Shown here one piece after another: positions 21,837 to 32,014 of a DNA stretch of 64,000 bases (position 1 is the stretch's first letter; the number at the start of each line of letters is the position of its first letter). This DNA comes from Pachyseris speciosa. Lineage: Eukaryota; Cnidaria; Anthozoa; Scleractinia; Pachyseridae. The translations under genes and the position numbers were made by a program. The notes beneath the pieces were generated by a model. It did no database searches. It was not told the origin of the DNA and saw only the letters and a program-made list of their open reading frames with translations. The DNA lies in assembly GCA_016490735.1 (NCBI GenBank), contig JAEMWC010000156.1, positions 686,001-750,000 of the forward strand, given 5' to 3'.

Positions 21837-24800
21837 ATGGCTGTTTTGTCCCTCGTATCGCGTTCTGTTTGTACGAAACGATTGTTAAACCTTAGCGTGT
21901 TCAGATGTTTTCCTTCATCACAAAGTGGCGTTGCGTTGGAGAAGCGGTCCATCTCGCAGTGTTTAACAACAATATCTCTTTTGCAGTCAAGAGTTCCTTT
22001 ACAAACAGTACCTTGCTTGCGATTCCGTTCAGCCAAAGCTGCGGGCATTGTCCAAAGCAAATACACGGTTGACATACCAGAACAGCCCCTTAGCGAGTTT
22101 GTTTTGAGCAATTTTCATGAACATGGAGATGACATCGCTATGGTAAGTATTACTGAAATTTTAAGCGACCCAGAACCAGCTGGAGGAGCAGGATTGGCGC
22201 AGTGGTGAGAGCGCTCGCCTTCCTAATCTCGGGTTCGATTCCCGGACTCGGCGTCATATTCGCTATGAGTTTGTTGGTTCTCTACTCTGCTCCGAGAGGT
22301 TTTTCTCCGGGTACTCCGGTTTTCCCTTCTCCTCAAAACCAAGATTTCTTCTACAAGGCCTCACATTAGCTTGCAGCTTTAAATCTTAACCCGGAAGTTT
22401 CGTTTACAGAAGATATCAACAGACATGTCGACACTGTGATAGAAATCTGAGTAATTGCATTTAGATTTTTTGCTTGAGGAATGTTCAACTGACTGTTTTC
22501 TGTGTCATTCTTGAGCCGTGGTCTTATAAGTTTTAACATTGTACATACATAAATATGTAATTTTTTATTTTTATTATTATTGTATACATATATTAGCTTT
22601 TATTCACATACATCTTAGTTTAAATTTTTTTTATATATTTTATTATTTTTTTGTTATTTTTGTTATAGTGTCCCTAATTAGCAACACCATGCTAAAGTTA
22701 CATGACACTTAAATAAAATTTATGGTTACTATTATTATTATTATTATTATTATGCGCGGCGCTCGGTTTAGACAAACAAATAAACAAATCAATGAGCACA
22801 TCTTGAATTGGGGAAAAACTGTTACTGCAGTTGAATGATACGAGAAGAGTTTTGCCTTGCCATCACAATAATTGCTCCCCTTCTGGAAGTCAGTTTTTGT
22901 AATAAGCTCCCATTCTCTAATACCTCCCCCCCTTGGGACATGAGATTTTGTAATTAGTCCCTCCCATTCCTTCTTATGAAATCCACTTCATATGACGCAG
23001 TTGGTTTGTTTTTAAGCAAATATACACTCAAACACAATACTATTTACTGCTCTTTATTAAATAGTAAAGTTTTGCTGCAGTTGTTTGAGTTTTGTACAAA
23101 AACTAAGTTAAGATGAAAATGGCGTGTTTAAGTTTTGAAGTAAGTCCCCCTTCTCTATTAAGCCCCCCATTAATAAGGCCTGAAATGAAATAAGCCGCCA
23201 GAGACTTACTAGAGCCTTTACAGTAGATGCATTGTACGTGCTTAAGTCAGGTGAGAAGGTATCTCTCCAATCAGTTTTAAAAGGTTCTATGAGGCAGATC
23301 AGACTTGCATTTGTTTTAGGGCTGCTTTTTGTTTAAAGATTTATATGATTTCATGCACTACTGAAGGCAAATATGATTTTCAACTTGGCAATTAGCCTTG
23401 GGTAAATGAAAGGTAGTTAATTTCCAAGTCTTCCTCAGAATCATCTGATGAAATGCTCCATCATTTTATTTCTTTCACTAGACTGATGGTGCGTCTGGGA
23501 AGTCGTTCACATACAATGAGCTCCGTACCTTGATCAAAAAGCTAGGATCAGCTTTAACGAGAAGAGGTTTCAAGAAGGGTGATGTATTTGCTCTCTACCT
23601 GCCAAATGTCCCAGAGTATCCTGTTTTATTTTTTGGTGTCATTGCTGTTGGTGGAGTGATAACAACCTTAAATCCCACTTACACAGTAAAAGAGATTGCT
23701 TACCAGCTGGAAAACTCAGGTGCTAAGTACATCATTGCTGTACCCCCCATTGCTGACAATGCAAAGAAAGCAGCACTGGAAGTTGGAATTAGTGACGTGT
23801 TTGTAATCGGGAAAGCTGAAGGCTGTGAGTCTCTAGAGACGTTATTGAATGATGATGGCATGGCATTTCCTGATAATGTGCCAATCAACATAAAAGATGA
23901 TGTTTGTGTCATGCCGTACTCAAGTGGAACAACAGGCCTCCCTAAAGGCGTCATGCTGACCCATCATAATATTGTATCACAGTTGTGTATGCTGCTCCAC
24001 GATACCTTCATGTCACATCCAATGCGAGGAACTGCCCTGGCTATTCTCCCGTTTTTCCACATCTTTGGCATGGTGGTAGTTATGGCACAGTACTTAAGAC
24101 GGGGTGGGAAAATAGTCTGTATGCAACAGTTTGATGGTGAGCATATGTTAAAGATAATACAGGACCTCAAGGTAGGTTATAGTAACATTCTTTGGTTTCA
24201 AAAATGCAAGTGAAATAAATGCCTGGTTTAACTAAGGAAAGTGCATTGCCAATGTGAATTGATGTTCTACCAGCTTAACCTTAAGAGACGGGAATTCTGA
24301 AAACAGGTGAACTGGAAATTGAAATTGAAACTGGAATTGTGGGTGAGTGGAAAAAGAAAGAAAAGATAAAAGTTTTTCAAGGAAAGTATGGAGCTTAATA
24401 GGGATTTCCTTTGGGATGGGGACCCAAATCAGTAATACCTTCTATGGGAGGGGTATAAATCTACTAGCGTTCTATCACAAATGCTGTTCTCTTATTGGCT
24501 ACGCTACTCGCTATCTACATTTATTCTGTTCTAGATAGTGAGTAGTGGTTGTCAACAAAATGGCAGCCACCTCTTTGCATTTTTTGAAGTGTATGCGAGG
24601 AGGGTTTATATAATTTACTCGATTAGTTTTGAACAACTAGTAGATTAATTGTATAATAAAACTACTACATTATTAGTTTTTGCTCTTGATTACTATGAAT
24701 GATAACTGATTTGGCTGTGCCCTCATCAGCTATCACGTGATAGTAATATTGAGTTCGTATGATGAGCTAGATCCAATTTTGTTTAAAACTCATGATTTGG

Positions 24801-27781
24801 GTAGGCTTGATTTTTTTCAGTCATCTTCAATAATTATTGCAGGTACACTGCGTTTACCTTGTACCACCAATCATGACATTTTTAGCCAAGAGTCCTTTGG
24901 TGGACAAATACGATCTGACAAGCATAGACACCATCATCAGTGGTGCAGCCCCTCTTGGTGAACAGCTCACTCATGCAGTAAGGCAACGTGTTCCCACTGT
25001 AGTGGCTCTTGGACAAGGTATGTAATGACTGTACCATAAGTTATAACTAGCAAACTGCCAGCAATTGCTTAGTCAGTGTTGAGGATAAGTATTGGCATGT
25101 GGTATAACCAGTGGCTTCCCTGGCATGTGAACAACATAACTGGTTAAATTAGGCCATGTTATTACTCATTATTCTTGACAGATTTCAAGAATTAGGGCAT
25201 GCAAGTGGTAAGCCAGGCCTGTCAACTTAATTTCAAAGTTAATCTAGGTCTATGTTCAACTTTGGGAGGTCAATGTTTTTTTGTTAATATCTCAATTATT
25301 GATATGAAAAATTTATTCTATTTTGTATAAAGCTATTTTTAATTTCATTGATGGTTAAATTCATTGTATGAATAAGAAGCTTGATATGGAAAATAACAAC
25401 AAGTAAACACACTTAAAGAATGCACTATCTAATGGCAATAAATATTCATTTGGCATAAAGTGAAATGAATGGCTTTAAAATGCATTTTAGGTTATGGCCT
25501 TACAGAAACAAGCCCAGCAGCGATGGTTTGTCCACGGTATAACTGCAAGCTCGGCGCTATTGGGGTTATGTTGCCAAATCTTGAAAGCAAGGTTAGACCT
25601 TTGAATGATATCATACCCCTAAATGATTACCTGAGCACTGAAATTTTGCTATGTTTATAATATATAGCTTGTATGTCTTAATTTTCATTGAAATTGAGTG
25701 TGCCTTGTGAGGGTATAAAGCACATAAATGATGCCAATTTTCTGAGTGTGTGTGCAGGTTCGAAATCATTACACAATCTATAAAAGAAAATAATATTTCT
25801 TGATTAAAATAATACACAGGCATATACCACATAACTGAGGTGATGATTTAAAAGTGGTTCTATAATTGTTTTAATTGAACAATTTTATCTGTCTCCTGCA
25901 AAGAATTTGAGTGTACAACAAGACACATTGTTGACACAATCATGTATGATTAGTGACACCATTTCATGTGCACAATTAGGCTAAGAATAAAAATTGTCTC
26001 AGTTTTCTCAAAGATTGAAACAAATTTATCTACAAACGAGAGTAAAGCTATTTCATGAAATAAATAAAAAAGCCTTAACCATGATTTGTTCTGTTACAAG
26101 GCACTCAAGGAAGTGATGAGAACATTCACACAGTTGCTTCCTAATCAGGTGTGCCTTATAACAGAACAAAAGAAGCTTGAGGCTTTTTTATTTGTTAATT
26201 TCAAAGGGCAAGGCTCATTAAGCAGTAAGTAATGGAAATATTGTGCCATGCAGGGTGTTAAGAATAAAAAGTCATAACATATTGTTTATGACAAGGACCT
26301 TGATTCTCACTACTCACATTGAATGAATATGCTATGAAGACTGGTTACAAAAGAAGTTGGGGATTGATCAGTGCTGGGGTGATTCCTCTCACAGGTGGTT
26401 GATGTCCAGACGGGTGAAATGCTAGGTCCAAACCAAGAAGGAGAAGTGTGTATCAGAGGACCCACTGTTATGAAAGGTTAGAGATTTATTCCCAGTGTAC
26501 TGGCAAGTTTATACCAATTTTGGGCAATTTTGTAAGTGTTTGTGTACATCATTCAAATATCTGAAAATTTATACGAATAGCCTTTATCTTTGTATTTAAA
26601 GTGCTTAGAACAGGACTGGATTATTATTATAATTATTATTACAACTAATTGTATAATAAATTATTATGCAGGACAAATTTTATGAAATGCTGTGATTGCT
26701 GTTGTTATAACACCCAAAGACCTTTAATTGTCTGCTTTAGGCTACCTTAATAACCCCAAAGCCACAGAAGAATGTATAACGGCTGATGGATGGTTCCACA
26801 GTGGCGATACTGGATATTATGATGAGGAGGGACACTTCTACATTGTGGACAGGCTAAAGGAACTCATAAAATACAAAGGATTTCAGGTAAACTTTCGTCT
26901 TAAATAATTATGTGGGCTGCGTTGTAGCATTCTACTGTTTGACCAGCAAAGGACAAAACAGATTTTTTTTCTAGGTCAGTGAAAAGTGATGAAAATTTTC
27001 TTGCAGTGATCAGGCTTGAAGAGAATGTATGGTCACTCAAAATAGTTTTTTTGGTCAATAAAAAGTTGGGAAAAGTTGAGTTCCACGCTATGATTGAGTG
27101 TTGTTTTAGAAACCCTGGTTTGTTGTTCACTAAAATTAATATCACCCCCCCCCCACACACCACCCCTGTCATGAAGCAAAGTATCCTAACGGAAATGCTT
27201 TTATATGGCTTGTTACACCTGAAGATTCATCCATTCATCCAGTTGTGCTTGGCACGTTTATAAATCTTCCCTCCCTATCTTGGGTCCCAAAACATCCCTT
27301 TTATGTTACTAAGCCATTAGTACATGTAGTATTGGTTAAAATCAGATGAATATCCTTTAGTTCCTTGTTCTAGTTATTGTAGTTGATCAAATTACAAGGA
27401 TATCCTTAACTTAAAAACCTCACAGCTCTGTGAACATTTAACAATAAAGGAGTGCCCAGTTATTCATCCACAGTGAAAAGTAATCAAAGTTCTCATGTGC
27501 AGGTGTCCCCAGCTGAATTGGAAGCCCTCCTTCACACACATCCAAATGTTCTGGATGTTGCAGTTATTGGAACTCCTGATGAAGAAGCTGGAGAACTTCC
27601 AAAAGCATTCATTGTCCCAAAAGGGGAAGTCACCACGGAAGAAATTGTGGATTTTGTGGCTGAAAGAGTGGCCTCGCATAAGAAACTCAGAGGAGGAGTG
27701 CAGTTCATTGAAGAGGTCCCTAAGACAGCCAGTGGAAAAATACTGAAGAGAGTTCTGAGGGATGTGTATACTGTAATTTGA
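21837..27781 (+). CDS. 4-coumarate-CoA-ligase-like acyl-CoA synthetase, locus C (complete, seven exons)
   Basis: Exons 21837-22142, 23482-24171, 24843-25017, 25491-25591, 26395-26476, 26741-26886 and 27503-27781 join in frame to 592 codons plus stop, with GT/AG at every junction. The first ~45 residues ([20 protein letters not shown]...) are rich in Arg, Ser and Leu with almost no acidic residues, as in mitochondrial presequences. Core ANL motifs are intact: [11 protein letters not shown] (about 248-258) for ATP phosphate binding, GYGLTETSP (about 391-399), the hinge region [12 protein letters not shown]...[13 protein letters not shown], and TASGKILKR with the catalytic lysine near 579. It should activate a carboxylic acid to acyl-AMP and then acyl-CoA; in animals such '4CL-like' proteins act on fatty or aromatic acids, and the substrate is not predictable here. 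It ends DVYTVI, so no PTS1 signal. Loci A and B are related neighbours upstream. Introns hold a SINE and MITEs. Confidence 0.92.
22186..22754 (+). mobile_element. tRNA-derived SINE with (ATT)n tail
   Basis: The head (about 22186-22253) has A-box 'GGCGCAGTGGTGAGAGC' and B-box 'GGGTTCGATTCCC'. A conserved body follows ('gctccgagaggtttttctcc', 'gggtactccggttttccc'), then an AT-rich stretch and a terminal ATT microsatellite (about 22730-22753). It sits in intron 1 of locus C. The ATT tail suggests mobilisation by a CR1/L2-like LINE, because the LINE 3' end at 35 kb has the same tail. Confidence 0.7.
22880..23195 (-). mobile_element. Truncated copy of the CCGTAAAAGCTC MITE
   Basis: The inner sequence ('ctcaaacacaatactattta', 'gcagttgtttgagttttgta', 'cttctctattaagcccccc') is an inverted relative of the complete element at 50039-50460. 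The terminal CCGTAAAAGC motif is not seen here. Confidence 0.6.
24455..24775 (+). mobile_element. Dispersed MITE family M1, copy 1 (intron 2 of locus C)
   Basis: It starts near 'tataaatctactagcgttct' and contains 'tattggctacgctactcgct', 'gttgtcaacaaaatggcagc' and a terminal 'cagctatcacgtgatag'. Two more copies in the same orientation lie at 44918-45210 and 46503-46803. There is no coding frame. Confidence 0.7.
26066..26195. repeat. Short hairpin element
   Basis: 'aaaaaagccttaaccatgat' and 'tgttctgttacaaggcac' face 'gtgccttataacagaac' and 'cttgaggctttttta', giving an imperfect fold over about 130 bp in intron 4 of locus C. Confidence 0.5.
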
Positions 27782-28954
27782 GAAATTATACACAGAGATG
27801 GAAATCATTTGTGACCTAATATATTATTACAGCTGTAGATCTTGTAGTTATTGATTGATATAAAATCAATGTGGAAAGAACTATTCTTTTTCATTTTTCA
27901 CATTCAATGCAGAAAATCAGATGCAGTAGTTCTGGAGAGTTTTCAACATTTATTGTTTAATGTCATTAGAAGGCTAAGACAGTAACAGCCATTATTATTG
28001 ACATACATGAACATTGTTGTTAAAAATTAATAGTGGATGTAGCAAAATAGGTTACTGGTATTAATCTTCACATAAGAAGAGAAAGCAGTTTGAAAAATCA
28101 AATACACTTTACTGGTGCTTGATGTAGATATCAAATTGCATGCTCTTTTGAGAAAGTTTATCCATGACACTCAACAAAAATAAAAAAAATTAAATTTGTA
28201 TAACATATGGTTGTGTTTTTGAAAAACATTTGGAAGGGAAGGGTTGTGCATGGTAATTTTGAGACTGCGAGACTAAAACTCTTTGCAAGATGCAGACATT
28301 TTAGCCTTGAAATGGAAGCAAACATTGAAATGACTAAAGGAAAAACATCTTCAATGAGACCCATCAAATTTGACTCAAATTTTGTCCAACATGTTTCCCT
28401 TGAAAGACCTTTGCCCCCGCCACCCCCTGTAGTAGTGATGCACAGTAATCAACCCACCAAATTTTTCTTGAGACCATTGTCCATGCAGACACTTGGAGTG
28501 TTCTTCAAAAGATATGCATGTTGCAAAATTCATTCTTTACATAATTATAATATTATTAATTTTCTTTTAATGTTTACCTCAGGTTTTTGTTGGATGTAAT
28601 AAGTTATCAAAATAGGATACAATACTGTAGGTAATTAGGGATATTCTTAACAAGAATTTTCTACAGTTTTACTTAATAATGTTTATCTTATATTTTGTAA
28701 TTAGTGTCACCAGCAATGTGAAAATACTTGAACAAATGACATTTAAATAAAGTACACCACTGTTTACTACTACTATATGTCTTGAGCATTTGTTTGGTAA
28801 GGCTAAGAAGGTCTGGCTCAGAGAAAAATTCTGGTCTTGTGATTTCAAAGCATCTTGAGTTTGTTCAAGTTGCTCTCATCTACTGTAAGCTGGTAACCTT
28901 AGGAAACCTAGATGAATTTCCTTTTAAAATCTAAAAGGTCACATTTGAGCCAAA

Positions 28955-29440
28955 GGAACCCATGCTTTCAGCTCTTGACCTGTTTCTAAGTTGTGAACAA
29001 CCTTGCACCTGGAGTCTTCACCCCTAACAGAAGCTTGTAGAAATTTGATTGACTCTCAAAAGATTGATGAGGTTACATGTAATGATTTTGACTCTCACCT
29101 CAGTGATACAGATGCAACTCCTTTGATGTGTTCGACTTAATTGGTCATGGATGTTGTACCTGAAGTCTTCACCCCTACCAGAAGCTTGTAGAAATTTGAT
29201 TGACTCTCAAGAAGATTGATGAAGTTAAACATGTAATTAGTTTGACTTTGGCCTGATACAGATGCTACTCCTTTGATGTGCTCGACTTAATTGGTTGTGA
29301 ATGTTGTACCTGAAGTCTTCAACCCTGACAGAAGCTTGTAGAAATTTGATTGATGCTCAATAGATTGAAGAGATTTAATATAAAATTATATTGATTGTGC
29401 TTTGGCCTGATACATATGCCACTCCTTTCATGTGCTTGAC
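28955..29440 (+). repeat. Three tandem repeats of about 150 bp
   Basis: The segment 'agaagcttgtagaaatttga' recurs near 29029, 29180 and 29330, giving a period of 150-151 bp, with co-repeating 'ctcctttgatgtg' and 'cgacttaattgg'. Units have diverged by substitutions and small indels. No frame is conserved across units, so a non-coding satellite is more likely than a repeat protein. Confidence 0.75.
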
Positions 29441-29594
29441 TTGATATTGGCAAAATGAGTCAAGCAAACAAGTGCCATCTGAATCAGTTTGGCATGGCCA
29501 TTTTGATCTTCAACAGGAAGCAAGTCATCAGCTTTGAAAGTGTTTCACAAAAAATGGAGTCCAAGTACCAACAGTACACTTGTCTGATAAGAAG

Positions 29595-29775
29595 TACTTG
29601 AATATGTGAATGATTATCGCAGTTATGAACACCATGTAAGCGATAGTGAAAATAAAGCCTGAAAAAAATTCAGGCTTGCTTTTTGTTTTCAGGCTTTATT
29701 TTCACTGTTCATAACTGCGATGATCATTCACATATTCATTCTTTAATCTGCCATTCAAATATATGATTTTCATAG
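29595..29775 (+). mobile_element. Flank-only copy of the tRNA-derived element family (copy 4)
   Basis: It holds both conserved flanks ('gcagttatgaacac', 'agtgaaaataaagcctgaa' and, inverted, 'caggctttattttcactg', 'gttcataactgcgatgatca') but the tRNA-like head is absent. The flanks meet as an inverted repeat around 'tgctttttgtttt'. Confidence 0.6.
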
Positions 29776-29857
29776 ATAAATTCTCACAAGATGCTCTTTA
29801 ATGAGCTCTCAACAGAAATTTAGTTTACAGGGTTCTAAAGGTACCATTCTATGCCAT

Positions 29858-30495
29858 AATGCACCTATCAATGTTAGTCCTGAGGTGTTTGGGGGGGGGG
29901 GGGGGATATGGGATGGGGTGGGCACTTTGATCTGAAATGCAAATTTGTTTCGAACTTCCCCACCGTTGGGTAAAGTTTTGAGTTCAAAGTTCCTTAATGT
30001 AGGGATTAAGATCCAAGAGGTTGACCTCTTAAATGCTGAAACAACACACAACACTCCAGGTTTAAAAATCACAGTTTTTTCTTTTAACGGGAATGAAAGA
30101 ACACTTGAAGAAACCGATGGTTTATCGGTAACAATAGATCGGGCAAATCTTCATTACCCTTCTTTCCTCCATCTTGTCCGTCCCTCACGGGGACTTCTGG
30201 TATTTTCATGATGGCAAAGTCACTCGTATGAGTTGTATCCAGGCTCTGCTTTGTCGGCCAGTTTCAAGAAGGTAGTATCGCAGCGTGTATTATACCATGG
30301 CAAAGTCCAAGCTCGGGAAATGGTCTTTTATTGATATGTCTTCAGTTTTCAAGTTTGATCAAACTTCCCCACCTTGGGGCCAACATTCTCTTCAAGTTGT
30401 CAAAATTCCCCACCCGGGGCAGGAGGTGTCAATCAAAGTCTCCACCTCATCCCGTATCCCCCCCTCCCCCTCGGGACTAACATTGATGGGTGCAT
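29858..30495. mobile_element. TIR-bearing non-autonomous element, copy 2 (inverse orientation)
   Basis: Termini of about 70 bp are visible: 'atgcacctatcaatgttagt' on the left and 'actaacattgatgggtgcat' on the right, each followed inward by a homopolymer run and the 'gggatgaggtgg'-type motif. The interior is the reverse complement of the copy at 4430-4985. Confidence 0.7.
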
Positions 30496-30618
30496 AATAT
30501 CTACCTCAATCAGCTTTTACCTTAATTACAGTCTTGCCAGTAGCACCTTGCCATATACTTTATCATTTGGAAACAACGTTCTGCGAAATTTCCCAAATAT
30601 ATCTCTTGACTTCCTCTG

Positions 30619-31491
30619 TTAACTCTGTGAATAATCCTTCAGTGTGCTCTCATCCAAATGTGTGTTCAATTTCTTGAAATTACGTTTCCTATTCGGTTTC
30701 CTTCGTTGCTGGGTCTGCTGTGGTTTTCTTATCCCAGAGTCCTGCATGGTTGTGATCCCCGCGTTCACCAGATATTTTTCAATGTCGCTCTCGCCGATTC
30801 CTTCGACAGACACTCCACGCCAATGTTTTTGAAATTCTTCATCTACTGACAGTTGATGCCCGTCATTTTTGAAAAACAGAATAACTTTCTTGTCTGTAGG
30901 GCGAGTTATAAACGTGATTCTGCGCCGAGCAGATTTAACAACCTCATCAGCGTCGGGCAAACTTTCCCGAATATCATCCAGCAGTATTCCCCCAAAACCA
31001 GATTCCTCTTGTCTTTCAAGAAGCTTTAACAGTTGTTTCTTATCCTTAACGTAATACTTCGGCTTGAAAGCGAATTTACCGTCTTTGTGAACGAGTTTCG
31101 AGTTCCCCGTCAACGCCTCGTTGCCTAGCCAAGCTTTATCGCTCTGATTAATGTCAGTGTAGTTGATTTGATCCAATATTTCATCCACACTCAGAGGTTC
31201 AAATTTTCGCTTAAGATGTCGATTTTTCATGAAGTCCACTATGGCAGCGAGCACCGCAAATTTATGTTTGCTTCTAAATTTGTGTGTTTTATAGTCCACT
31301 GAAGGACTGGCCGGTTTCTTCGGCTGCAGAAGTTCTTTTGGAAGATAACTGCTCTTTGGCACTTTTGGCTTTGACCTTGGTTGGTCAGAGTTAGCGCTGT
31401 TTGGTTGTTTGGACCTCTTGGATTCGACAGTTGGTTGTTTTATACTTCTTGCCTTGAAGTCCTTTAAGTCCTTGAGCAGAGAAGGATCCAT
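30619..31491 (-). CDS. GTF2E2: Transcription initiation factor IIE subunit beta
   Basis: A single uninterrupted frame of 290 codons from ATG 31491 to the stop at 30619, almost the length of the human protein (291 aa). A Ser/Lys-rich N-terminal tail (MDPSLLKDLKDFKARS) precedes the TFIIE-beta core with two winged helices: about 75-150 (FAVLAAIVDFMKNRHL, then EPLSVDEILDQIN) and about 155-220 (LLKLLERQEESGFGGILLDDI, then VILFFKND). The C-terminal part has HWRGVSVEG and a basic tail (RRKPNRKRNFKKLN). With TFIIE-alpha it recruits and regulates TFIIH in the RNA polymerase II pre-initiation complex in the nucleus. The gene is intronless here. It is divergent to Claspin, with 523 bp between the two start codons. 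The call is strong over the full length. Confidence 0.93.
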   Translation of the reverse strand: MDPSLLKDLKDFKARSIKQPTVESKRSKQPNSANSDQPRSKPKVPKSSYLPKELLQPKKPASPSVDYKTHKFRSKHKFAVLAAIVDFMKNRHLKRKFEPLSVDEILDQINYTDINQSDKAWLGNEALTGNSKLVHKDGKFAFKPKYYVKDKKQLLKLLERQEESGFGGILLDDIRESLPDADEVVKSARRRITFITRPTDKKVILFFKNDGHQLSVDEEFQKHWRGVSVEGIGESDIEKYLVNAGITTMQDSGIRKPQQTQQRRKPNRKRNFKKLNTHLDESTLKDYSQS

Positions 31492-32014
31492 TTCTGTGCT
31501 AAATGATTCACTAAACGCTTTTGTAACTGGAACGAACCGACCTCATTGAGTTGTTCAGGATGGCTTGGTAACCGTGCCAGAGCAACTCTAAGTTATTCCC
31601 TTTCCGACAACTTGCCGAAACATTTTCCGAAAATGTAACCTGCAATCAGACCCAATTTTAACAACCCTTTTAGGTCCTTTGATGTAATCAGTCGCTAAAA
31701 TAAGGCCTTCATTTTTCGATTTCGCTTTTCCAGTAGGACCCATGAGAATGGTTTACCAAACGAAGCAAAAATATTACCTCATCGGAGTTTGCCGAAGTTG
31801 CCCCGATGACTTCCGAAATTATATCGACAAGTCGACGTTTGGCGCGAAATTCGGTATCGAGTGTTTTGCTTCTTTTTACTCTTTCTTAGCGCAATTTTTC
31901 CTGCGAGATCGTGAAGCAAAATGGCGCTTGCCGTCGATGTTTCTCTGGTAAAATGGTTTTCCAGTATTTTGTAGTGTATTACTGATATAAAATTAATCAT
32001 TTGTTGTTCAAAAA
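31492..32014. promoter_or_regulatory. Candidate bidirectional promoter between GTF2E2 and CLSPN
   Basis: This 523-bp interval separates two divergent start codons. It has no repeat of the families seen elsewhere in the window and no TATA box at a convincing position. It is assigned only from the head-to-head layout; core elements were not identified. Confidence 0.5.
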
